Below are positions 51,684-63,250 of a stretch of DNA of 64,000 bases, one piece after another. Every line of letters starts with the position of its first letter. Within the stretch, counting starts at the first letter, position 1. The notes beneath the pieces are model-generated. The model was not told the DNA's origin, did not search any database, and saw only the letters and a list, made by a program, of their open reading frames with translations. This DNA comes from Emydura subglobosa (lineage: Eukaryota; Chordata; Testudines; Chelidae): the NCBI GenBank assembly GCA_007922225.1, contig ML679946.1:90937313-91001312 (forward strand). Reading direction: 5' to 3'. The position numbers and the translations under genes are program-made.

Positions 51684-52084
51684 ATACTGTCATATGCAGA
51701 GAAGGATGATCTTGTGTACAGGAAAAGAGTGATTTAGAAGATCTATTTCTGTATAAGCTTTGGAAAGTTCACTTTGCTTCTCTGTGATTCAGTTACCTAT
51801 CTGCAAAATAGAATATTTCCCTTCTTCATGTGTATTGTGAGGACTAAGACCCCAATCTTCAAAAACACCTGTTTCACTTGAGCAGTTCTGTTGGGCTAAG
51901 TGAAACTATGAATAGTTTAAAGTTAAGCATGTGCGTAGATCTTTGTAGGTTTGAGCCTAATTTTTTATGAATCGCTTTGGGAATCTCAGTGGAAGATACT
52001 ATAGAAATACAAAGTAAAGAGATTTGCTTACATCCAGTAGTCAGAAGGAAAATAATAATAGTATCATAATAACACATACAATCT

Positions 52085-52440
52085 TCATGACTCCTTCAAG
52101 GATTATACATTCAGGATTACAGATTTTGTATCTTTTTCCTTGGTGCATCTGAGCATCGTTTTTGCTTTCCTAATTACTGCACTCTGTAGAGAACTCTTCA
52201 TTGAGCTATGTCCATGATGACTCCCAAATCTGTTTCCTCTGAGAAGCCCACAATTTCTAAGTCCATTTGATACATTAGATGTTTAGACTGGTTTTGGCAA
52301 TGAGCATTACATTATATCATCTATGTAAAATTTCATTAGACATTCTGCTGCTCAGTCCCCCAGTGCATTTAAATCCATCTGAACTTTCTTTCAATCCTAC
52401 ATAAATGTTTACTGAGAGAAATAACTCACTATTATTAATT
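52085..52440 (-). mobile_element. CR1 LINE fragment, antisense
   Basis: Antisense CR1 features: 'ttgagctatgtccatgatga', 'ctcccaaatctgtttcc', 'gcattacattatatcatc', 'aaatttcattagacattctg'. These correspond to CR1 coding sequence just after the RT core. Confidence 0.7.
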
Positions 52441-53019
52441 ATTCAGAGCATTTATTGCCATTTATGAATTTGTGTGGTGTCTTGCAAAATGGGGCTTCTC
52501 TAATCCAAGTATAATAGTAAAGCACCTGATTTTGCAAACCTTCTACTTATGCGAATAGTGCCATTGACTTTAGTGAAGCTACTTCCATGATTAAAGACTA
52601 CTTGCATGTGTGAGTGCTTGCAGGTTTGGGCCCATAGCACTGACAAAGTCTTTGGTGGTGTTAAAGAGACAAAATAGACACAGTCCCTGTCAGCTAGTTC
52701 AGACCACATATTTAGACTTGTAAAACAAGTTTTCATCAAATTGAATATTAAAGGGACACATCACTTTGAAATCTAGTCTGTGTGTTAAAGAGTTAAAAGT
52801 AGTGTCAAGCACTACACCTATCCTTGGCCCTTCTGCCAATTTTTACTGTTTAAAGATCACATTTTCCTCTCTCTTGTTTTTTTAATGCTTTTTTTGCTCT
52901 CCTGTTGCTGTATAAAAGACCTACACAAACACAATGGAAATGTGTGTATAGTCAATTTCACTGTTTCCTTTGTACAATCATAGTGCTGTAATATAGACTC
53001 TAGCCCCAGTCCAGGGAAA

Positions 53020-53125
53020 CATTTAAGCATTTGCTAAATTTTAAGCATCCATTGAAGTTAGTGGACCATTCAAGCATTAAAAGTTAAGCACATGCTTAAG
53101 TGTTTGGCTGGATTGGGGCCTTAGT
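53020..53125. repeat. Old interspersed repeat with 'ttaagcacatgcttaa' motif
   Basis: Contains 'taagcatttgctaaat', 'gttaagcacatgcttaagtg' and 'ggctggattggggcc'. Related short motifs occur near 25790-25850 and 28530-28580. Confidence 0.5.
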
Positions 53126-53293
53126 AGGTAAAGTATCTGGAAGTGAAATTTGCTAGAAACTAATTAAGAATGAAGCCAACTAGTCTATGGTATTTTCATT
53201 GCTTTGGCACAGTGCTATGCAAAATGTAAACTACATAAATCATACAAAAACCTATTTCCATTTTAATAATGTAATATGTTTTGCATATGCAAT

Positions 53294-53516
53294 GTTGTTC
53301 TAACTGTGTCAGTCCCTGGATATTAGAGAGATAAGGTGGATGAGGTAATACCTTTTATTGGACCAGTTTCTGTTGGTGAAAGAGACAAGCTTTCAAGTTA
53401 CCCAGAGAAGACCGGAGGAAGAGTTCTGTGTAGCTCGAAAGCTTGTTTCTTTCACCAACAGAAATTGTTGGTCCAATAAAAGATATTACCTCACCCATCT
53501 TATCTCTCTAATATGT
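53294..53516. mobile_element. Fold-back element, family B, near-complete palindrome
   Basis: Left arm 'agagagataaggtggatgag', 'ggtaataccttttattggac', 'caagctttcaagtt'; right arm is its reverse complement, ending 'atctctctaatatg'. The arms of about 85 bp surround a short centre near 53410. The left side extends further ('ttgttctaactgtgtcag'). No ORF. This copy explains the one-arm pieces elsewhere. Confidence 0.85.
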
Positions 53517-53989
53517 TTGAGTATCAGATGAAGAAGCTTACTTTTTAAAAATGATTGGTTTAGATTCTTCTGTCGTTTATGTCAAAATAAATCTAGAATA
53601 ATTCTGTTCATGTCAACTGATATCTTTGGGTTTACACCACTGTAACTGAAAGCAGAATTTGCTTCATTTTTTTTTTTAACTTAACATTGTCTTAACACTA
53701 GTCCCAATTATATGCGCTACTGTTAACCACTCTGCACGCTAAGAAGCTACTGTTCCCTACAACTATTGCTTAACTGCTGTTTCCTGTTTCTTAACCATTT
53801 TTCCTTAAATTCATTGTGTTCATATGTAGGTAGAAAACACTGCAGCACATCTATATGAAATATTTTCAGACTAGATCCCGTTCTGTGATATGTTAAAATC
53901 AATTTAGGTCACTTCACTGGCTCAAACCTGCTTTAAACCTGGACCAAGCACCCTGATAATGGTGTACTGTGATTGGCCCTACTTGGGTC

Positions 53990-54150
53990 TGCATATTGGA
54001 GACGGGGGTCTATACCCAGCTCTGCCAGAAGTGACCTTGTGCCAACTCTCTTATCTCACTAAGGGAAATATGCTTGTCTGACTCCCAAGGTGAGGGTAGG
54101 AAGCCTTGCTAAATAATAAGAGCTGTGAAATACACAGAATTACTAACAAC
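53990..54150 (+). mobile_element. MIR-type SINE fragment
   Basis: 'tatacccagctctgcca', 'gtgaccttgtgccaactc', 'atctcactaagggaaata' follow MIR order with substitutions. Confidence 0.5.
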
Positions 54151-56600
54151 CATTAGAACAGCTGAGACTAGAATTCTTGGCTTTTAACCCAGCATTTCTC
54201 CCCTTAGATTAAAGGAGTAGCTGCTACTGCTATATTATACATGGAGTTCAAGCTATGTGGTGCTGGGAAACGTGCTCAGTGCAAATGGGAGGTCTATGGG
54301 CTAGGAAGCATGATTAGTTCAGATAAAACATTAGCAGCAAACCTCTAAAAAGCTCCACTGAGGATTTGTAAATGGAGGTTTCATAACCTGACCAGATCTA
54401 GAGGAATTTCATGGGGACAGTAAAAGGCACCTCTCTGAGCTCTAGGACTCTGCTCCTGTCGAATGCCACATTCCTGCCCTAAAACAAGGATGCACTAGAT
54501 GTCTTCAAAAACAGTGGGGTAAAAAATTATTAGTAAAAATTTTGTTTTTCCCTAAATGTATTCTTGTAAATGACTGAATCGTTTGTGCTGAAACTTTCCA
54601 AAAATATTCACCCTGAAGCACGTGGCAAATTCCAGCCCAAATGATTGAAGTTTGGCAAAGTTATAAACAACTGAAAATAGGAACTAATAATGGCAAGTGA
54701 TAGGCATGCTTAACTGTAGGCATTGCTACCAACTCTGCCTATAATTAAAGTGACAAGATTAATGTTTTTTAACTATTGCTGGTCCACAATGATCATGTAT
54801 TTGCACCATAATGTGAATAAGCCTCACACACTTAATTATAAATACATAAGTTAACTGGGTATTTTTATCAGCCTCAATGGTCTGGCCATCTGAGCTGGTG
54901 AAATTGACAACAAGCTTCAGCACATAAACATCTCAGAGCCCAATCCCAGGTTTGTCATATTACACTGATTACACTGTCATTTGCCCTCCATGAAGCCACC
55001 CAGTGATCAACCCATTGAGCCAGTCCTCTGAACATATATTTGGATCCATGTAGAGTCTGAAACCCTGGATGCTGTTGGAAGTTGCAAGTCTACGTACAAC
55101 TCAGCTGCACTATTACCCTCTGCAGTTGGCTACTGATCAGCTGTATCAGAGCAATTCTTTCTGTATTAGTAGCTGGGATTGTGAAAACATTTTTCTTATT
55201 GGTTTCCACCTTTTAAAGGCATTTCTGACTCACCACTGTGTACTAGCTTCCAGAATGTTAGTGATACGATTCTTTGGCATACACGCCAGACTTAACTGGC
55301 CCATACAGCTCTGGCTCTCCTTGCTTGTCTGCTCTGCCAGTAATGCCTACCTCAGTTGTCACTCCCCATCCCATTTGACTTTTTCCCATCGTTTCCTTGT
55401 GATTTCCGTCACATTTCACAATGCACCTTTATTAAGGACCTTTTAAATGTTTCAAATTTCTTCTGCTCTGTAAGAAGCAGGGCCCAATGCATGTGAAATA
55501 GGAATGGTGACCACCTGTACCTCTGAACACAGATTCTTTTTCTAATTTATTTTTTAATTGGAAATTCAAATGTATTGTTCCTATAGCACCTATAACATGG
55601 TATGTAACTTAGCCCCACATACATTCCAATAAACTACTGCATGAGCATGAAATGGCCCACATCATGGTTACTTTGGGAACGATAACAGAATTTCCTTACT
55701 ATTATGCTTTTACCATCTGCATTGCAATTGTGCAGAATGTTGGGAAGTATAAATGATCCTGCACTGTTCTTCACATCGCTAGTGTATTATCATTCACTGC
55801 TAAGATATAAAAAAGGCAAGGTTGCTGCCTGAGGGTGGATGCAGTATAAGGGCTAGTATGGTACTTTGCTGTCTGCCCTTAACCCAGGAGCACAGGATTG
55901 GGAATTGTGACACTTTCTTCTATACTTGCTCCTGCCCATTTCCTGGCACAGTTTACTTCCCCCTGCACACCAGCTCCCTTGTGCCTGCCCACTCTGCCCA
56001 CTCCCTGCCAATCTGTGGCCCCTTGTGTTGAACAGACATCAGTTCCAAAGGCTTTCAGTCCCTCTTTAATAACTGGAACATTTTAAAAAACAAGCTATGA
56101 TTTGTTTAACAAAATCAAGAAAAGTCAGCCTAGGCTATTAATCTACTTGTGCGCAGATACTGTACTGCACATGGTATTGATGATGAACTCTGGGGACCCT
56201 TGCATTGCACAGGCAGAGTGGACTATGTGGGGGTAGCTGTCCCCAAGGTTTACCAGTGGTGGTATAACACTGTTTCCCACTTATTTAAAAATGGGAAAGA
56301 AACAACATTTACTGAAACACAAGGGGGAGCCCTTGTCCAAATTATAATCCTCAACAATCATTTTCTCTGGGGATGTTCTGAGTAAACTCCAAGTGAGATA
56401 TTTTTATGCCACTGTTCCTGGGGGGTGGAGAATACAATTGCAGCATGTCTCACTCCAATCTGTATAGGCATGAATTTTTACTGAAACCTGACATGTCTTT
56501 TTTCATGAACAGTGTTTTCACCAGTAGTTGCTACCCTAATCTTTGCTCAGCAGAGTAAAATCATTGTGCCATTGATGCCTCCTGACCAGAAATTAAATGG
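54150..56600 (+). other. NSMCE2: NSMCE2 intron, no element classified
   Basis: About 2.4 kb. The ORF at 55069-55446 and those at 55822-56086 and 56149-56385 lack recognisable domains or coding signatures and are treated as chance. No exon of NSMCE2 was recognised here. Confidence 0.45.
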
Positions 56601-56609
56601 AAATTTTAT

Positions 56610-57100
56610 GCAATTGGATCAGACCAGTGGCCCATGTAGTCCCGTATTCCCTCTCTAATATTGGCCACTACCAGATGTGTCGGGAGAAGCTGCAAGAATT
56701 CTTTCAATGGAGTACATGTCCACAGGGGAAGTATCTTCCTAACCCCAGGCAGTTAGTGGTTAGCTTCTAGGAACTGTTTGCTAACAGATCCTCTCCTCTG
56801 TTGCCAAACCAATGTGTGCCCCTAATCAGTGGCATGCACAAGTTCAGTAGAGCCACCAAATGTAGAATTCCTCTCCTGTTATCAAAGGAAACTTCTATGG
56901 TCAGAGTAACTGAGATAAGGTGCTCACTATTCCTGTTGATAAGTGCTGTAACCCCTCACCAACATGAGCCCCCCACCTCCCCTTTCAAATCCTTCCTTTA
57001 ATATCAGGAAATCTCTTCTCCTTTATTCTCATCATTAGTAACACAAAGACCCATGTTGTTGTCCTGTATCATGTCTTCCTTGTTTGCCTTTTTCATAGAT
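56610..57100 (-). mobile_element. CR1 LINE 3' region, antisense
   Basis: Starts with 'ggatcagaccagtggccc', 'gtattccctctctaatattg', typical of the antisense 3' end of a CR1 subfamily, and continues with 'aagtatcttcctaacccc'. Many substitutions. Confidence 0.65.
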
Positions 57101-57559
57101 GCTTTTGGGGGCAGAGAGTGTGTATTATGTGAGTTCTATAAAACACATGGTTTTATGCTGCTATGTAAATATTTTATAATTAGTACATAGAAAACCATTG
57201 CAGGGGCTTACCAATTTCCTGCTTTGTTTGGTTTCTGAAAAGTTCAATATTTGTTTTTCCTAAGAATGGGTAGTGAACTATTAAAAACGTGTTAATTTAA
57301 AAAAAATATTATTTTCAAACAAAAAGCCTAGTTTGATCTTAATGAAATGACTTTCTGGAGACAAGCCATTGCATTTTGTACATCCCTCCCTGCAATCAAC
57401 ATCCATGGTTGGGGAAAGGAGCACTGGAGTCATTTTTATTTAATACATGTAAAAACATGATACTTTAGGAGCACCTGAGCTTGTCTACAGTAATGCAGTA
57501 AAATGTATAATTAATTGGAAAACTTCATTTGATGCTGGTTTTACCTCTGTATACAGCAT

Positions 57560-57965
57560 TAGGCAAGACCATTACTGGAATACTATGTCCAATTCTGGTG
57601 TCCACACTTCAAGATGGCTTTTGGAAAATTGGAAAAGGTTTAGAAAAGAACTGACTTAAGATCTGGAAAACCTGCCTTATAGTGAGAAACTTAAGAAGAA
57701 CCATCTAGATTATCCAAAAGTTTATTTGATTAAAGTCTACAAGAGATTTCTGATTGTAGACTTTTCTTCCATCTAACAGAAAAAGTTATAACAAGATCTA
57801 GTGGCTGGAAGCTGAAGCTAGACAAATTCAAGATTAAAAACCAGGTGCAACTTTGTAACAGTGAGGATAATTAGCCATTGGAACAATTTACTTGGGGTTG
57901 CAATGGATTCTTCATCATGAAGTCTTTTGTCTTTTTAAAACATATGCTATAGCTAAATCAGAAGA
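57560..57965 (+). mobile_element. CR1 LINE fragment, strongly decayed
   Basis: 'ctggaatactatgtccaat', 'tctggtgtccacacttc', 'ctggaaaacctgccttata', 'ctggaagctgaagctagac' follow the CR1 3' half with many indels. Confidence 0.7.
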
Positions 57966-58409
57966 TATGGGCTTGATGGATCTATGCTATTGAATTTTCT
58001 AGTGGTAAGTTTTACTCCAATGCCAGAAGAATCAAGTGAAAATAGAATAAGGTATAGTGAAGAAAAAATAGAGATAAATAGCAAGACCACAAAATGAATA
58101 AGACAAAACTATCCTTTGTTATTTGTGTAAGTGGGTTTTTTCCTCTGTAAATTGAATATAATGAAATACTGTAGTTCATTTTCCTTTTACAATACTGAGA
58201 GAAAAACAAAATCCAGTAGATGGCAGTAAAGACTTTTTGTTGCAGTTATCACATTGTTAGTTGTTCACCTGTTACAGTAATCTATGGAATGAAAATTCAC
58301 TATTAGAATGGATTTAGAAGTTTCATTGCTCTATCACCCTGACCCCTGGAATTTTAAAATGTAAATAGGGATTAAGATTTGTGGCTGAGAGAATTAATGT
58401 TGTGGGTCA

Positions 58410-58600
58410 CAGATTTATAGATTCTTTTTAAGGCCAGAAGGGAACAATGTCAACTAGTTTGCCTTCCTGCATAACACAGGCCATAGAATTTCACCCAGTT
58501 ATTTCTGCATTAAGCCCGATAACTTGTGGCTGAACTAGAGAGCAACTTTTAGAAAGAAATTCAGTCCTGATTTAACACTAACTTGATGAAGACGTTTCTC
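58410..58600 (-). mobile_element. CR1 LINE 3' end, antisense
   Basis: 'tttaaggccagaagggaac', 'cctgcataacacaggcca', 'gcaacttttagaaagaaat' are the antisense CR1 terminus, the same end as in the copy at 61395. Confidence 0.7.
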
Positions 58601-59955
58601 TTTTATTCATCCTAGAACTGTCTTCCACTCACAGTTTGTTCTTGAATAAAGTTTCATGATACAAACATCATAATGACCTTTTTCTCAGTGTGTACAGTGA
58701 AAAGAAGTTCTGTAATTGTTCAAATGAGCCATGTGATTTGCATTTTTGATGGTTAACTTTGAGGCTCATGAAATGCTTGGTTGATTTCAAATATGTGTTT
58801 TCTCTTCCTATCAGCTTCCTCAGCATGAAATATAGGTAACTCCCCACTCAAGAGCTATTGAGAGTTAGAGTGGTTTGTACCTGTCTTATGGGTTACTTTG
58901 TATAAATTCCTTTGTGTTCTAGACCTTATAGATTCCTAGCAATCCTCAAAATAAGTTTTAAGTGGGGCTTAAGTACTCCGTAGGCCTTTTTGCAGACTCT
59001 CTGCACAGAGATGAATGTGATTTTCACCCAGAGAGCGCTAGAAACTGGAGATGTTTGACTGTTGGAAGTTATGGGTGTGAAATTATTGTGTGAGGTTCTT
59101 TGGCTTGTGTCGTGCACTAGATCAGACTAGATGATGGTAAGAATCCCTTCTTAAATTTTATGAAGATCTTCATGGGTCTTGTGTGGGCCCTTTGGCACAG
59201 GAGTAAATTACAATCTCTTTGAACAAAAGCTGATGTGGAATATTTTCATTGCATAATTCATGATATATATAAAAAATTACACTATAGGTCAGAGACTGTT
59301 AATCTCTTGCATTGCCACAGAAATATGGCTGTAAGAAAGTACAACCGACTCCTGTTTAAATATACAGGCATCCCATGCATGTGAAGAGCATCTGGGCTTT
59401 GGAAAAGCATCGAGGCTTTGGAAGATACATATATTTAACATTTTGAGTAAATCAAGGTTTAGCTTTCAGTGATCTAACTGTGTGTGAAGATGACTAATGA
59501 GAAAAAAATGAGTTGGAGATGTTCAGCAAGATTAAGAAACTAGAGCAGTTGTGCTATTTTTCTTAAAGCTTTCCATTATGGAAAGAATTAACTGGTTTAA
59601 AAGTAAGCACAGCTGGCGTTTTGTCAATGTTGGGTAAAAGCAGAGGAGACTCTCTTACATAAACATTAGCACTCTGGGGCCTTTTTTTTTTATTTACCAT
59701 CCTGCTCCTTATAAATACTTGCAGAAAGGGAGCACTGTACACTGATCTTAATAGACACAAAATGACCATCAGTACCTTTTTGTGTGTGTGTCTGAGAAGT
59801 CACTTGAGGAGTTCATAACTGTTCTGTCCCCTCTATCCCCCAATTTTTACATTCACCACTGAATTTTCAAACCAATGCATAGAGATTTAGCTCTGTGGCT
59901 CCTGGCTTTTTTCTTTCTTTCCTCCTCCCTCCCCCAATGATGAATTTTGTTTCTG

Positions 59956-60220
59956 GACACTGGTATACACTTATCTGGAAATTTGGTGGCAGTCGACGGG
60001 AGTTACGCAGAGTAGCTTGTGTAACTCCCGTCGACTGCTGTGCTTCCCTTCTGCGTGCCATCTTCACTGCACTGCGCCAACGGAGCACTATGCCAATTGA
60101 GGAGGTGGATTACCAATGTCGACTTCCTGATCGATTGAGCGGGTCTACACTGATCGCTCAATTGATCCAGAAAGATCGATCTGATGGCGGCGAATTTGCC
60201 GCCGTCAATATAGACATACC
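59956..60220. mobile_element. Harbinger-type MITE, third copy
   Basis: The right end 'atatagacataccc' followed by CTA (60221-60223) matches the 26019 copy. The left end is degenerate ('actggtatacactt') after CTG, which may be a mutated CTA. The interior has 'taactcccgtcgactgctgt', 'gatcgattgagcgggtc' and 'ggcggcgaatttgccgcc'. Confidence 0.75.
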
Positions 60221-60569
60221 CTAAATTGAGGCTTTGTGTCAGGTTTCAGTTCATACCAAAACTCTGTCTCTGAACTATACTTTGCTGAAAAATTACACAC
60301 TGGCCCAACTGGAACTTGAAGAGCAGTGTTCATTTTATCAGTTAGGATTATACACTGAGGTGAAATTCACCCCATGCAGAGGACTGGAATTGATGCTTAT
60401 GCACCACTCAAGTTCCATTTAAGCCCCATTCTTAGGGCATAAGTGGTGCATAGGCTTATCCTGGCCTTTGGCACGGGGTGAGTTTCATCCTAATTGTGCA
60501 CTATAACTTTGATTAGACAGATTCTTCCTCCTCCACCTTTCTATGCAAGGAAGAAGCAGTACTTAGCAC

Positions 60570-60612
60570 TACTAGTACTACTACTTAGTATTTAGTACTT
60601 AGCACTACTAGC
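60570..60612 (+). repeat. Simple repeat (tactag/tactta)n
   Basis: Repeated short motifs 'ctactagtactactactta' and 'gtatttagtacttagcac', a degenerate low-complexity run. Confidence 0.75.
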
Positions 60613-60659
60613 ATTTTATGTGAGAGGCATGACAAGTGATACGTTATTAGGCTGATAGA

Positions 60660-60860
60660 TCATACTAAGGGCTGGAAGCCAGGAATTCTTGTGTTCTCAT
60701 TCTAGCTGTGCCACTTGGGTGGCCTTAGGAAAGCCACTTATGTTCTCTGTGTCTCAGTTTTCCTTTTGCAAATGGAAATGCCTGCCTCACAGCAGTGCTT
60801 TGTGAGGATTTATTAATTAACATTTGTACAGTGAAATGCTCCTATATAGGTACTAAGTCC
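60660..60860 (+). mobile_element. MIR-type SINE
   Basis: 'ggaattcttgtgttctcatt', 'tagctgtgccacttgggtgg', 'gtgtctcagttttcctttt', 'tgcctcacagcagtgctttg' in MIR order. Confidence 0.75.
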
Positions 60861-61394
60861 TATGATTGCTAATGTCTGGTGTGTCTTGCTGGTAGAATTC
60901 CCAGCTACATGCTAGAAGTGTTTCTAACAGTTCACATCAGAAGCAATATAGTGGAAAAAGGGAGGGTTGAAAGGAAAAGACTGAAGGAAGAAGAGGCAGG
61001 AGATGAGGAAAAGAAAAAATAAAATAATGTTCCCTATATGAAACAGTAACTCTTTTTAGTCACACACAAGAAGTGATGCTCCCTGGAGAGTCAAGTTGGG
61101 CATTGGGAAATGGTAGGAGCAATGGAGGAAGGGCTGAATTTTCTGAGGCAAGGTAAGGAAAAGATATGGGACGGGTTTCCACTTTGAGAAACTTTTATAA
61201 TGAACTGGGCAGCCATGCCAGTGTGCTTTGATTTTAGTACAGGTAAGGTTAATAATATACTTGAAAATAGGATGGCATGTTGCACTAATGGAGCAGGAGT
61301 TAGGGGTATTAGAGGTATAATACTGAGACTGCTTATAGTATTGAGAATTTAATTGCTAGTACAAACTGTGTAGGAACTAATGAAAAAAGTAAAT

Positions 61395-61885
61395 TCATAG
61401 ACGTTTAAGGTCAGAAGGGATCATCATGTTCATCTATTCCGACTTCCAGCATAACACAGGCCAGAGAACCTCCCATAGTAATTGCTGCATCAAGGCCATA
61501 ACTTCTGGTTTAGCTAGAGTATCTGTTTTAGAAAGACATCTAATATTTATGTAATGACTCCATGTATCAGAGAATCTAGCAAATCCCTGGGTTTTTTCAA
61601 TCATTAGTTATTGTCACTGATAAAAATGTGCACCTAATTTCTTAATTTGTCTAGCTTCATTTTCTAGCCATTATTAGATCCTGTTATACTTTTGTTTGCT
61701 AAATTAAAGAGCCCAGTAATATCAAAAATCTTCTCTTCAGTAGGTACTTATAGGCCACGGTCAAGTCACCTTTCAACATTTGCTTGGATAAATAGCTTGA
61801 GCTCCTTTAGTTTCTCTCACTCTAGAGCAGGTTTTCCAGACTTTGAATCATTCTTGTAGCTCTCTTCTGAACCCTTTAAAGAGAT
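61395..61885 (-). mobile_element. CR1 LINE, 3' third, antisense
   Basis: From the 3' terminus inward: 'cgtttaaggtcagaaggg', 'agcataacacaggccag', 'aatttgtctagcttcatttt', 'ggtacttataggccacggtc', 'agcttgagctcctttagt', 'cattcttgtagctctcttct'. The best-preserved antisense CR1 of the window; no open frame remains. Confidence 0.85.
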
Positions 61886-62583
61886 TATTGAGGAAAAAGT
61901 CAGATGTTTAGGAACGAGTCTTCTTCTTCTTGTTGGTCTGGAAGAACTTTAGGCCCTGTAGGGAACCATGTAGGGCTAAGGGTGCACCTGCACAGTCCTC
62001 AGTGCATGTGCGAGGCCTTAGAGAAAGCTGCCTCTGTCTTTTAGACTGTTTTTTGAAAGTGGGCTTCAGCCTCTGGCAAAACTGGATATCTATCATGGGA
62101 AATAATGGCTCAGATGAGGTGAACTTTTTTTTTTTAATGTATATCACTGACATTTTATTAGGTCTCTTGTTCCCAAATAGCAGTCTGCGACACACTTATT
62201 ACTGATCTCTGGAGAACTGGTACGTCACATGATGAGACTGACTCTTCCTTTTAGTTCCAGCTGCTTCTACAGATGTTAAGGAAACAAAAAGGAACCATGA
62301 TCCTACCTACCTCCATTAGGGCCTACTGCTATATAAGAAGAGGAGAGGAAACAGGACTCGCCACCAGAAGGACTGGAGTTGCCAGTGGGAGAAGAGAACC
62401 AAGCAGCGGGACAGCATGTGCAGGGGAGAGGAGGCAAAAGACAGGTGGAAGAGAAACATGTTCAAGGGAGCAGGGAGAAAGGAAGGAACAGAATGGATGG
62501 AAGAAAATGGAAAACGAAGAGCAACAGGATAAAGTATGATTGGCCTTTTCACTTAGTGCATTCAAGGCTTTTGAGAATGGAAG

Positions 62584-62633
62584 AAGAAAGCTTGTTTGAA
62601 AATGTAATAAGAAAGCTTGTTTGAAAATGTAAT
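62584..62633 (+). repeat. Perfect tandem duplication, 25 bp twice
   Basis: Two identical adjacent units beginning 'aagaaagcttgtttgaaaat', each 25 bp, ending at 62608 and 62633. Confidence 0.95.
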
Positions 62634-62639
62634 AAGTGG

Positions 62640-63250
62640 ATGATGGAGGCAGGCACTTTTGGGCCAATTTGATGCACAAGTTGACATCTTGGTAGCAAAT
62701 GAGAGATGGGGTAGGGTGGGGATAGGCCATGAAGGGCTTTGAAAGTAAAGACAAATAACTGATGTTTGGTATGATGGGGAGGAGGAGTCAGTGGAGGGAT
62801 GCAAAAAGCCGGGGGGGACCTGGTCAAAACAGCAGGCTAGGAAAATGATCTTTGCAGCAGCAATCTGAGGGGATATGAGCAAAGACAAAATTGCATTTGT
62901 CAAGGTCAGAGAGAAGGATATTGCAGTAATTAAGAGGCATGATGATGAGAGCTTGGACAAGAGGTTTAGATGTGTGGATGGATAGGAAAGGCCCTACTGT
63001 AGAAATGATATGCAGAAAGAATCAGCAAGATTTAGATATTCTGAATGTGAGGACCTTGAGAGAGTTCTGAGTTGAAGATGAAGCCCAGGTTATAGGGTTG
63101 AGTGGTGGGCAGGAGAGTCACGGTCTCCATAGTGATACAGAAAAGAGATAGTGGGGAGAGCTAGGGGGAGATTAAGAGCTCTGTTTTAGTTGTGTTGAAC
63201 TTGATCTGATGACTAGATATCCACAAGAAGATGTCAGAGAGGAAGTTTCC
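62640..63250 (-). pseudogene. L2-like LINE reverse transcriptase, decayed C-terminal part
   Basis: On the minus strand, pieces in different frames follow the C-terminal RT region of L2-clade LINEs: a 'WISSHQIKFNTTKTELL'-like block near 63210, 'PLVQALIIMPLNYCNILLS' near 62930, and 'FTFKALHGLSPPYPISHLL' near 62730. Frameshifts and stops break the frame throughout. Clade assignment (L2 rather than CR1) rests on these motifs only. Confidence 0.65.

Noticed and set aside
55069..55446. 125-codon open frame in the NSMCE2 intron
   Set aside because: Leu/Ser/Cys-rich with no domain, no splice context and no repeat-protein signature.
60570..60612. Regular spaced motif resembling a short array
   Set aside because: Only short degenerate 'tacta' repeats with no spacers; a simple repeat, not a CRISPR-like structure.
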